Of a stretch of 64,000 nt of DNA, positions 28,691 to 37,370 are shown piece after piece. Source of the stretch: Desulfoscipio geothermicus (GTDB taxonomy: Bacteria; Bacillota; Desulfotomaculia; Desulfotomaculales; Desulfallaceae); NCBI GenBank assembly GCA_016841205.1, contig JAENZP010000010.1, positions 1 through 64,000 of the forward strand. The letters are read 5' to 3'. How positions within the stretch are numbered: the first letter of the stretch is position 1; the number at the start of each line of letters is the position of its first letter. Below the pieces are notes generated by a model, which saw only the letters and a list, made by a program, of their open reading frames with translations, was not told where the DNA came from and ran no database searches. The translations under genes and the position numbers were made by a program.

Positions 28691-29623
28691 TTATAAGATG
28701 GATGGTGCGGGCACTTCCATAAGAACTGTGTTAAGCATCGACGGTGCCGTTTCCTTCATTATTTTGGCCTGCGGCTTCATTACAAGACGGTGACAGCATA
28801 CGTCAGTAAAAACATCTTTTATATCTTCGGGGATGACAAAATCTCTGCCGTTCAAGAAAGCGCACGCTTTAGCCATCTGGATCAGGGCAAGCACTGCGCG
28901 GGGGCTGACTCCTTGTTCAATAAGGGTCATGTTCCTGGTCGCCTCGCACAGAGTTACTGTGTAGCGTATCACATCATCCGCCACGAAAACGGCCTGTACT
29001 TGCGTGCGAAGGGTAAGCAGATCTTCTTTTGAAACGGCAGGACGGATGTTGTTTAAGGGGTTTTCCGTCTGGCGGCTCTTGATTATGTCTACCTGGTTAT
29101 CCAGGTCCGGGTAGCCCATGGACAACCGTACCATGAACCGGTCAAGCTGTGAATTGGGAAGGTTCTGAGTGCCGATACTTCCCGTGGGGTTCTGGGTAGC
29201 TATGCAAATAAAGGGGTCGGGAAGAGGACGGGTCACGCCGTCTACTGTAGCGCTTCCCTCTTCTAAAACTTCCAGAAGAGCAGCCTGCGTTTTTGGGGAG
29301 GTACGGTTTATCTCGTCAGCAAGCAATATATTGCAGAACACAGCGCCGGGAAGATATTCGAATTTGCCGTTTTGCTTATTGTAGACGCTGTAACCGACAA
29401 TATCACTGGCCATAGTGTCGGGAGTGAACTGAATGCGGCGGCAGTCTAATCCCATGCTCTTTGAAAAAGCGAGGGCCAGGGTGGTCTTGCCAACGCCGGG
29501 GACATCCTCGAGCAGGATATGCCCGCCCGCGAGGACAACCATGAGCACCTTATTAATGATTTCATCTTTGCCGACGATAGCCTTTTTTACTTCGGAGATG
29601 ATTTGATTGGCTTGTGTGAGCAT
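28691..29623 (-). CDS. MoxR-family AAA+ ATPase
   Basis: 310 aa from the ATG at 29623, which follows gagaggg; an upstream in-frame start at 29659 lacks a ribosome site. Walker A is DVPGVGKTTLAL, Walker B is CNILLADEINR, and sensor 1 lies in FICIATQNPTG. MoxR ATPases act as chaperones for vWA/DUF58 partners. First gene of the minus-strand operon downstream of leader element C. Confidence 0.92.
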   Translation of the reverse strand: MLTQANQIISEVKKAIVGKDEIINKVLMVVLAGGHILLEDVPGVGKTTLALAFSKSMGLDCRRIQFTPDTMASDIVGYSVYNKQNGKFEYLPGAVFCNILLADEINRTSPKTQAALLEVLEEGSATVDGVTRPLPDPFICIATQNPTGSIGTQNLPNSQLDRFMVRLSMGYPDLDNQVDIIKSRQTENPLNNIRPAVSKEDLLTLRTQVQAVFVADDVIRYTVTLCEATRNMTLIEQGVSPRAVLALIQMAKACAFLNGRDFVIPEDIKDVFTDVCCHRLVMKPQAKIMKETAPSMLNTVLMEVPAPSIL

Positions 29624-29705
29624 AAAATTACCCTCTCTGCTTTCTAAGAAATTTTTCAAAAGCGTTGCGCGCTAACAGCGGCGTGGTCAACATCATCACA
29701 AAATG

Positions 29706-29857
29706 GCTCAAAAAAAGCCGGGCACGAATAAATATCACCCGGCGTTTAAGCAGCCAAATAATATCCTTTCCGCAACGGGAGGCGTACCCGTTTCCAGCCA
29801 CACCCTAACGGTCCGTTTGCCATTGCCATAAAGGCCACAGGCAAAAAGACTCGGATA
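29706..29857 (-). promoter_or_regulatory. Moco-like riboswitch candidate with terminator, copy C
   Basis: Read on the minus strand: ATCC (29853-29856) pairs with GGAT (29763-29766). The core agggtgtg (29799-29806) is followed by the GGAAAC tetraloop stem, tacgcctccc, then GGAAAGGAT. A terminator (gccggg...cccggc plus seven Ts, to 29706) ends it. It controls the MoxR-DUF58-transglutaminase operon and is closest in sequence to copies B and D. Confidence 0.65.
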
Positions 29858-29880
29858 TATATTTATTAATTAAATACAAA

Positions 29881-29908
29881 ATTCTTTTAATATCTTATAA
29901 ATTCCTGC
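29881..29908 (-). promoter_or_regulatory. Sigma-H-like promoter, copy C
   Basis: On the minus strand: GCAGGA, 18 bases, GAATTT, about 25 bases before leader C. AGGAATTT and GAATTT match the Spo0H consensus well. Confidence 0.6.
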
Positions 29909-30141
29909 TTATTTTCGCAAAAAACTTAATGTTAATAAGTAGCTAGGGGAGGGATTTATTTACTGCTTAAACAGTTGGATATATAGTTTATGATCAGTCA
30001 AGCCTGCTTTTTACTGCAATAATTTTAAATTAAAACGAATATAAAAGCAAAGCCATTATATAAATGTTTTTATAGTTGACATATTGCTCTAAAACAAATG
30101 TCGAAATGGGTAAATTTGGCGGTTATATAATTTAAAATTAA

Positions 30142-30171
30142 ACAGGAAAATATATTCCTTTTGTGGAAAAA
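30142..30171 (+). promoter_or_regulatory. Sigma-H-like promoter, copy D
   Basis: ACAGGA-N18-GAAAAA, 60 bases before leader D. It is weaker than the other copies because the -35 box starts with A and the -10 is A-rich. Confidence 0.4.
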
Positions 30172-30201
30172 TAAAATTTATACAGTTATTAAAATTAAAT
30201 A

Positions 30202-30350
30202 CTTCCGAGTCTTTTGACCTGTGGCTATTCTTGGCTATGGTAAAGGGCCAAAGGGTGTGGCTGGAAACGGGCACACCTCCCAGTGTGGAAAGGAAAGAAC
30301 CGATGGTTTATTAGCTGGGTTGCGCGATTTTTGCTTCCCGGCTTATTTTT
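30202..30350 (+). promoter_or_regulatory. Moco-like riboswitch candidate with terminator, copy D
   Basis: TTCC (30203-30206) pairs with GGAA (30292-30295). The core is agggtgtg, ctGGAAACgg, gcacacctccc and gtgGAAAGGA. A terminator (agctggg with cccggct, then tattttta) follows. It lies 190 bases before the first of three large surface-protein genes. Confidence 0.6.
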
Positions 30351-30540
30351 ATAATTCTAAAGGGGGGTGTTGGTTTTATTGATTAGTTATTTACTGTTAC
30401 CGGTAAAGTAATAACAATGAAAGAGGAGGTAATTAATTTAGGATAAAATAACTGGGCAGGGATAATCTGCTTGGATGTCCATTCGCATTAATGAAAGGCC
30501 GAATTAAATCCCATTACTATTAAACCGGAGGTCATATCTA
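30351..30540. other. Leader region between riboswitch D and the surface gene
   Basis: An imperfect palindrome, ttactgttaccggtaaagtaa (about 30393-30413), lies here with two ribosome-site-like runs (aaggggggtg and agaggagg) not followed by real genes. It may contain a decayed short ORF. Confidence 0.3.
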
Positions 30541-33500
30541 ATGTTAGACAAGAAAAATAAGTTTTTTGGGAGATGCCGGGTAAGCTTAATCGCAGTCCTT
30601 GTCTTTTTGTTGAGCCTTACCCTGGGGCAAAGTGCCCTGGCCTTATCCCCGGCATTAACAGTGAGTGGCACATTAGCTGACGGAGCGACTGAACAAGAAG
30701 TTCAGGCTGGTAATCAGACTATTGTGTTAACCCTGCAGAATGCAACCTTTACAGAAGATGTGGTAAGCAATGAGACCAAACGTGATGCATTGCTTACCGG
30801 TCTGGCAGCCGGACGTCTATATAATGAAGCTTATGCTGGAACCGGTCTGCTTACCGGCGATCTCAGTACTTATGACAAAATATTGAGCTCCTTGGACGGG
30901 ACAAAAGCGAATGACCAGCTAGAATGGGCTGAGGTAATTAATGTCATTAATGCTGATTCTGCAAATATTGCATTAAATGAATATCATACACAAGTGACGA
31001 TTACAATTCCCGCAGTTGCGGGTTATGACATTTTTCTTAACCAGACTATCCAGGTAACGGTACCGGATGATGTGTTGGTTGGTGCTGCTGCCGATTTGAC
31101 AGCGGCCAAACCCTTCTTGATTGATGCTGTTTTAGGCACGTTAAGTTGGAATGGCCAAAATGAGAATGATATTGTAAACGGCGGTAAAGTAATTACCGTG
31201 ACAACTACCTGGTCCGGCGGTTTTGCCAATAAGGCTGCTACTCTTACTTCTGCGGGTGGAAAGCAGACAGCTTTCATTGATTACTTTGAAGCCCAAAGTG
31301 AGACCGACCAATGGGCTAAAGTAAAAGACAGCTTATACGACACCGCTGGGGCAGTTGTTCGCGCACCTGATGGCATGTCGGTAACAGTTTCGCTGCAGCC
31401 AGTTGCGGACTATAATATTACGAATGTACAACAAATTCGTTACTATTTCGCAACTGGTCTAATCGGACAAACCGGCGGCGGTACAGGCGGAACAGGGGCT
31501 TCGTTCCCGATTGGGATTGCGGTCCCTTTGATTTCTATTGATACTGCAGGCGGAACCGGGGTGTTAGATACCACACCAATCGACACGGCGATAAATGCAG
31601 CGAATGTGGCAAAAACAGGCGTTGTAATCAGTACTGATGGCACAGATGTATTACCGGGAACATACTGGGTAACCCAGGAAGTCAATGATGCCTTAGATGC
31701 TGCCATTGCCACAGCAATAGCAGCTAAAGGTACAGTAACAACAGCCCTGGAAGTGACAAATGCAGCAGCAAAATTAGATACTGCAGTCAGTATATACAAT
31801 GCTGCTAAAAATACGGACTCTAATATAGATATAACCTTGCCCAGTTGGCCGGCCCAGAGCGTTTTATCTGCCACCTACGTGACCAAGAACACCTTGACCC
31901 TAACTTGGCCTGCCGCTATGGACAATTTGGGAGTCACTGCCTATAAAATTTATAAGGACAGCTCTGTTATCGATAACGTTTACGGGCACATTACGACTTA
32001 CAACGTTACCGGCTTGAGCGCCAATACTCAGTATACCTTCCAAGTGCAGGCCGGGGACGCCGCAGATAATTGGAGCACCGATGGACCAATTACTAAGATA
32101 ACCACCAGCGGAAGCGGTGGTGATGCTGGCAATGACGATACACAGGCCCCTACTTGGCCGAATAAAACTTTTAAAAAAGCCTCAAAACTCGGGGACACTA
32201 GTGTCGTTCTTGAGTGGTATGCCGCCACGGATAATGTGGGTGTTACCGGCTACAATATTTATCATGGTACTGAGCTAATAGGCAGTGTCAATGGAAATAC
32301 CACAACTTTTACATGCGCTTTGGATCTGGGATCAAGCACAGGCCAACAGCCCTATATTGTTCAGGCAGTTGACGCAGCAGGCAACGAAAGCACCGATGGT
32401 CCATATAAAGTGCTTGGAGGAACAAACCTTCCGCTAATTTATGAATATGGTTTCTTTAGATACTATCCTGATAGCAATACGACTAAACCAGATGAACTAA
32501 TCGGAAAAAAGACGTCTCCCCCCTGGGAAATTAAAGATGTTCCTTGTACTTTTACAAACAATCAGGCAATAGGGTTAAAGTTTTCTACAAACGTAACAAC
32601 TAATAAATACTATAACGACAATAAAGCTATAATTAAAATGTATGATGCCTCAAGTAAAAGCATTAGCATAAAAGTTGACAGAGCAGGCGACGGCTCTTCT
32701 ACGAGTGCAAGTAAAAACTACATTTTTGTGATACCTCAGGTTACTTTGGAGCCGGGAACCACGTACAATATCATCGTTGGACCGACTCTAACCAGCAACA
32801 ATGGAATGCAGGCAGGAGAAGAGCAGGAAGTATTTTTTACTACTAAAGGTAGCACGGCTGCTTCCTCCGGCGGTGACACAATTACTACTGATGGCCCCAC
32901 CTACACCAACGGTTCCGGTTCTGTTGATCCGGATGTCGGGGCGACAGTCGGTCTGAATGATATAGCCGAGGTGGTCATACCGGCCGATGCCCTTAAAGGA
33001 AGCAGCTCTGTTAAGGTTAATATCAAGAAGGTAACCTCGCCACCGGCGGCACCGGCAGGATTTAAAGTGGCCGGCGATGTATACGAGTTTAGCGTAGGAG
33101 ATAAGACTTCCTACAGCTTTGCTAAAAACGTTGCCCTGACGTTTAAGTTTGACGCCTCTAAAATTGGAGCGGACGAGGTTCCGGCGATTTATTACTATGA
33201 CGAAACCCAGAAAAAATGGGTCAATATCGGGGGTACTGTGTCCGGTTCAACTATAACAGTACAGGTAGATCACTTTACCAAATACATTGTATTCGCCGTC
33301 AAGAAAACCGAAGCTCCTGTAGAACAGCCAACAGTACCCGTAGAGCAGCCCAGTGTAGCCTTAAATGACATTGCCGGTCATTGGGCACAAAGCAATATTG
33401 AAAGACTGGTGAGCTTAGGCGCTGTAAGTGGTTATACCGACGGCAGTTTTAAACCCGGCAAAATAATCAGCAGAGCCGAGTTTGCCGCAATATTAGTTAA

Positions 33501-33870
33501 GGCCTTTAAACTTACAGCCGGCAGCGGTAAAAGTTTTACGGACACCGCCGGGCATTGGGCTAAGAACGATATTACCACAGCAGTGGCCTGTGGTATCGTG
33601 AACGGCTATGACGAAGATACCTTTGGCCCGAATGACCCCATTACCCGTGAACAGATGGCTGCGATGATCGTCAATGCTGCCAAGCTTTCCCCGGCAACGG
33701 GAGAAATCCAGTTTGCCGATAGTGGCAATGTCTCCGGATGGGCACAAAAGTCCATTGTCATTGCGGTCAAGAACGGGATTATGAAGGGGTATCCCGACAA
33801 TAAGTTCCTGCCCCGGGGCAATGCCACCAGGGCGGAGGCAGTCACAGTAATTGTTAATGCGTTGAAATAA
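30541..33870 (+). CDS. Large SLH surface protein with repeated module, FN3 and Ig-like domains
   Basis: 1109 aa, preceded by ccggagg. After a signal peptide (to about ALAL, residue 36) come: a module of about 300 residues (SGTLADGATEQEVQ to FPIGIAVPLISIDT) shared with the next two genes; a FIVAR-like helical segment (AINAANVAKTGVVIS); two fibronectin-type-III domains (about 440-625); an Ig-like Big_5 module (GLKFSTNVTTNKYYNDNKA); a ZU5-like domain (about 800-925, EVVIPADALKGSSSVKVNIK); and three C-terminal SLH domains. It should sit on the S-layer side of the wall. Leader D lies upstream. Confidence 0.85.
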   Translation: MLDKKNKFFGRCRVSLIAVLVFLLSLTLGQSALALSPALTVSGTLADGATEQEVQAGNQTIVLTLQNATFTEDVVSNETKRDALLTGLAAGRLYNEAYAGTGLLTGDLSTYDKILSSLDGTKANDQLEWAEVINVINADSANIALNEYHTQVTITIPAVAGYDIFLNQTIQVTVPDDVLVGAAADLTAAKPFLIDAVLGTLSWNGQNENDIVNGGKVITVTTTWSGGFANKAATLTSAGGKQTAFIDYFEAQSETDQWAKVKDSLYDTAGAVVRAPDGMSVTVSLQPVADYNITNVQQIRYYFATGLIGQTGGGTGGTGASFPIGIAVPLISIDTAGGTGVLDTTPIDTAINAANVAKTGVVISTDGTDVLPGTYWVTQEVNDALDAAIATAIAAKGTVTTALEVTNAAAKLDTAVSIYNAAKNTDSNIDITLPSWPAQSVLSATYVTKNTLTLTWPAAMDNLGVTAYKIYKDSSVIDNVYGHITTYNVTGLSANTQYTFQVQAGDAADNWSTDGPITKITTSGSGGDAGNDDTQAPTWPNKTFKKASKLGDTSVVLEWYAATDNVGVTGYNIYHGTELIGSVNGNTTTFTCALDLGSSTGQQPYIVQAVDAAGNESTDGPYKVLGGTNLPLIYEYGFFRYYPDSNTTKPDELIGKKTSPPWEIKDVPCTFTNNQAIGLKFSTNVTTNKYYNDNKAIIKMYDASSKSISIKVDRAGDGSSTSASKNYIFVIPQVTLEPGTTYNIIVGPTLTSNNGMQAGEEQEVFFTTKGSTAASSGGDTITTDGPTYTNGSGSVDPDVGATVGLNDIAEVVIPADALKGSSSVKVNIKKVTSPPAAPAGFKVAGDVYEFSVGDKTSYSFAKNVALTFKFDASKIGADEVPAIYYYDETQKKWVNIGGTVSGSTITVQVDHFTKYIVFAVKKTEAPVEQPTVPVEQPSVALNDIAGHWAQSNIERLVSLGAVSGYTDGSFKPGKIISRAEFAAILVKAFKLTAGSGKSFTDTAGHWAKNDITTAVACGIVNGYDEDTFGPNDPITREQMAAMIVNAAKLSPATGEIQFADSGNVSGWAQKSIVIAVKNGIMKGYPDNKFLPRGNATRAEAVTVIVNALK

Positions 33871-36800
33871 GCGATGGGTATATAGCTAAAAAGGTTTGCA
33901 AAGAGATAATTATTACTTTCTTGAGAAAGGTTGATGATTAAAAATTAACATGCGTAAAATGCGAAACAAAACATATGTAACACTATTATTAACTCTATGT
34001 CTGCTGCTTACGATGGCAGGCTATGCGTTTGCAAATAGTTTTACAGATGTACAGGGCCACTGGGCCCAAGAACAAATAAATAAATGGTCGGTAGATGGAC
34101 TGGCAAGTGGCTATGCAGATGGCACATTTAAACCGAATAACCAGGTTACCCGTGCCGAATTTGTCGCCCTGGTCAATCGCGCTTTCGATATTAAAAATGA
34201 AAACGCGACAACTGACTTGATCGATGTTAAGCCTGGTTCATGGTATTACGAAAACATAGCAGCCGCTAAGGCCGCAGGTTACATCGGCGGCTATACCGAC
34301 GGGACATTTAGACCCGGCCAAACAATTTCCCGCCAGGAAGTAGCCAGCATTTTGGTCAGGTTGTTAAAACTCGAACCAACAACTGAAGGGGTTACCCAAT
34401 TTGAGGATTCCGTTCAGATACCGGAATGGTCCCGTGGTAATATAGGCGCTGTTAACCAAACCGGGCTAATGCGTGGTATGCCCGATAATACCTTCCAGCC
34501 GCTTAAGGGCATTACACGTGCTGAAGCAGTGGTATCACTGGATCGTGCTTTGGAATATGCACCGGTTGAAGTACCACAACAGCCATCTGAAAGCAGCGCT
34601 GTTGAGGATGTCGTAACTGTTACATTTGATAGCAACGGAGGCAGTGCAGTAGCACCAATTACAAATGTAACTGCCGGTGCAACCGTAACATTGCCGGCAG
34701 CACCAACACGGTCAGGATTCACTTTTAACGGTTGGTATACAGACAACACAACCTTTGCCAACGCTTTTACGTCCGCAGCAGCAGTAAAGGCAGATGTAAC
34801 AGTCTATGCAAAATGGACGGCAGTAGCCGTATCCGGCTCCGGTTCCGTAACTGTCAGTGGCACACTGACAGACGGTGCGACTGAGCAAGAAGTTCAGAAT
34901 GGCAATCAAACTATAGTGTTAACCCTGAAAAATGTAACCTTTGCAGAAGATATGGTAAGCAATGAAACCAAACGTGACGCATTGCTTGCCGGTTTGACAG
35001 CCGGACGTCTGTATAATGAAGCTTATGCAGGAACCGGAATGCTTACCGGCGACCAAACAACTTATGACATAGTACTAAACGCCTTGGAAGAAAGAGGATG
35101 GACAACAGCGAATGACCAGCTGGAATGGGCGAAGGTGATTAGCGCTATTGATGCTGATCCTGCAAGTATTGTGTTAAATGGAGATCATACGCAAGTGACG
35201 ATTACAATTCCGGCAGTTGCGGGTTATGACATTTTTCTTAGCCAGACTATCCAGGTAACGGTACCGGATGACGTGTTGGTTGGTGCTGCTGCCGATTTGA
35301 CAGCGGTAAAACCCTTCTCGATTGATGCTGTTTTAGGTGCACTAAGTTGGAACGGCCAAAATGAGAATGATATTGTAGCCGGCGGTAAAGTACTTACTCT
35401 AACTACTACCTGGTCTGGTGGTTTTGCCAAAAAAGTTGGCACTCTTGATGATTTTGGTGGTAGGCAAAGTGTTTTTATTGATTACTTTGTAGCCCAAAGT
35501 GAGTCCGACCAATGGGCTAAAGTAAAAAGCAGCTTATATAATACCGATGGGGCAGTTATTCTTGCACCTGACTTCATGTCGGCAACAATTAAGCTGCCGG
35601 CGGTTACGGGTTATAATATTACAAATGCACAACAGATACGTTACTATTTTTCAACTGGTCTAATCGGTCAAACCGGTGGCGCTTCAGGCGGGATCGGGGC
35701 TCGCTTCCCGATTGGAATTGCTGTTCCTATTATTACTATTGACTGCAAATAACTAAAACTAAATAAAAATAGGAACAGTGATGTTTTATTATGTGATTTA
35801 CCTAAAAAAGGGTTATTGAAAAGGAGGCTAAGATTGAAATAATAATCAGTTAGTTAAATAATCCCGGTTAGGTGCTAAATAAATATGAAGGGGTGACTAA
35901 TTTGCATACAAAAAAAATCATCTATCAGAGTTTAGTTTTTTCCCTTTTTCTGACGCTGGTATTCTTATTTACTATAGTTGCCGCGCCAAACGCTGAAGCC
36001 CTTAATGGTGACTCTACTGTCGTAGACCGGAATAAGGCAGACGTTAACGGGGATAGCACTGTAAATGTTCTGGATGTGGTAAAAACTTTAAACATTGCCC
36101 TGGAAAAGATTCAGCCTAGTCCCGAAGAAAGTTATGCTGCCGACGTCAATGACGATGGCCAAGTTAATGTACTAGATGTGGTACGCATAGTTAACATTAT
36201 CTTGGGTGGTGGTGAAGAAGATCCATTAACCTATACAGTAACATTTGACAGCAACGGCGGCAGTGCAGTAGATCCAATAACAAATATAACTATCGGTGCA
36301 ACGATAACATTACCGGCAGCACCAACACGGGAAGGATATACTTTTGACGGTTGGTACACAGACAACACAACCTTTGCCAACGCTTTCACAGAAGCAACAC
36401 CAGTAACGGCAGATGTAACAGTCTATGCAAAATGGGTGGCAGAAGCCGTATATGGCTCCGTAACTGTCAGTGGCACACTGGCAGACGGAGCGACTGAACA
36501 AGAAGTTCAGGCTGGTAATCAAACTATTGTATTAACCCTGCAGAATGCAACCTTTGCAGAAGATGTGGCAAGTAATGAAACCAAACGTGACGCATTGCTT
36601 GCCGGTCTCACAGCCGGACGTCTGTATAGTGAAGCTTATGCAGGAACCGGTCTGCTTACCGGCGACCAAACAACTTATGACACAGTACTAAGCTCCTTGG
36701 ACGCAAAAGGATGGACAACAGCGAATGACCAGCTGGAATGGGCTGAGGTAATTAGCGCTATTGATGCCGACCCTGCGAATATAGCATTAAATGAAGATCA

Positions 36801-37370
36801 TACACAAGTGACTATTACAATTCCGGCAGTTGCGGGTTATGACATTCTCTTTAGCCAGACTGTCAAGGCAACAGTACCGGATGACGTGTTGGTTGGTGTT
36901 GCTGACGATCTGACAGCGGCAAACCCCTTCTTGATTGATGCTGTTTTAGGCACGTTAAGTTGGGACGGCCAAAATGAGAATGATATTGTAAACGGCGGTA
37001 AAGTAATTACCGTGACTACTACCTGGCCAGGTGGTTTTGCCAATAAGATTGCTACTCTAACTTCTGCGGGCGGTAAGCAGACAGCTTTCATTGATTACTT
37101 TGAAGCCCAAAGTGAGACCGACCAATGGGCTAAAGTAAAAGGCAGCTTATATGAAAATCAGGGGGCGGTTGTTTATAATGCAACTGTTACTCCACCCACG
37201 GTAACAATTAAGCTGCCGGCAGTTGAGGATTATAATATTTCAGATGCACAACAAATCCGTTACTATTTCGCAACTGGTCTAACCGCTCAAACCGATGGCG
37301 GTACAGGGGGGACCGGGGCTTCGTTCCCGATTGGGATTGCTGTTCCTATGATTTCTATTGATACTTCAGA
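30655..37370 (+). repeat. Three ~900-bp imperfect direct repeats inside adjacent surface genes
   Basis: The segments 30655-31560, 34850-35750 and 36465-37370 encode the same module. Long runs are almost identical, for example around 31015-31110, 35215-35310 and 36830-36890. The FIVAR-like part is also repeated (31560-31810 and 37375-37625), as is the InlB part (34620-34830 and 36240-36440). The layout suggests duplication and domain shuffling, and gives substrate for homologous recombination. Confidence 0.85.
33950..35752 (+). CDS. SLH surface protein with InlB-type repeat and shared module
   Basis: 600 aa. The signal peptide ends near AGYAFANS (26). Three SLH domains come first (about 27-205), unlike the C-terminal SLH of the gene before. 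An InlB B-repeat (VTFDSNGGSAVAPITNVTAG ... FNGWYTDNTTF) spans about 222-292. The shared 300-residue module fills the rest and ends exactly where the homologous segment of the previous protein does (FPIGIAVPIITIDCK). The start ATG has no strong ribosome site. The gene follows 79 bases after its neighbour. Confidence 0.82.
   Translation: MRKMRNKTYVTLLLTLCLLLTMAGYAFANSFTDVQGHWAQEQINKWSVDGLASGYADGTFKPNNQVTRAEFVALVNRAFDIKNENATTDLIDVKPGSWYYENIAAAKAAGYIGGYTDGTFRPGQTISRQEVASILVRLLKLEPTTEGVTQFEDSVQIPEWSRGNIGAVNQTGLMRGMPDNTFQPLKGITRAEAVVSLDRALEYAPVEVPQQPSESSAVEDVVTVTFDSNGGSAVAPITNVTAGATVTLPAAPTRSGFTFNGWYTDNTTFANAFTSAAAVKADVTVYAKWTAVAVSGSGSVTVSGTLTDGATEQEVQNGNQTIVLTLKNVTFAEDMVSNETKRDALLAGLTAGRLYNEAYAGTGMLTGDQTTYDIVLNALEERGWTTANDQLEWAKVISAIDADPASIVLNGDHTQVTITIPAVAGYDIFLSQTIQVTVPDDVLVGAAADLTAVKPFSIDAVLGALSWNGQNENDIVAGGKVLTLTTTWSGGFAKKVGTLDDFGGRQSVFIDYFVAQSESDQWAKVKSSLYNTDGAVILAPDFMSATIKLPAVTGYNITNAQQIRYYFSTGLIGQTGGASGGIGARFPIGIAVPIITIDCK

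Noticed and set aside
30089-30274. 61-codon minus-strand frame upstream of the large SLH gene
   Set aside because: It runs across promoter D and leader D in antisense and has no ribosome site.
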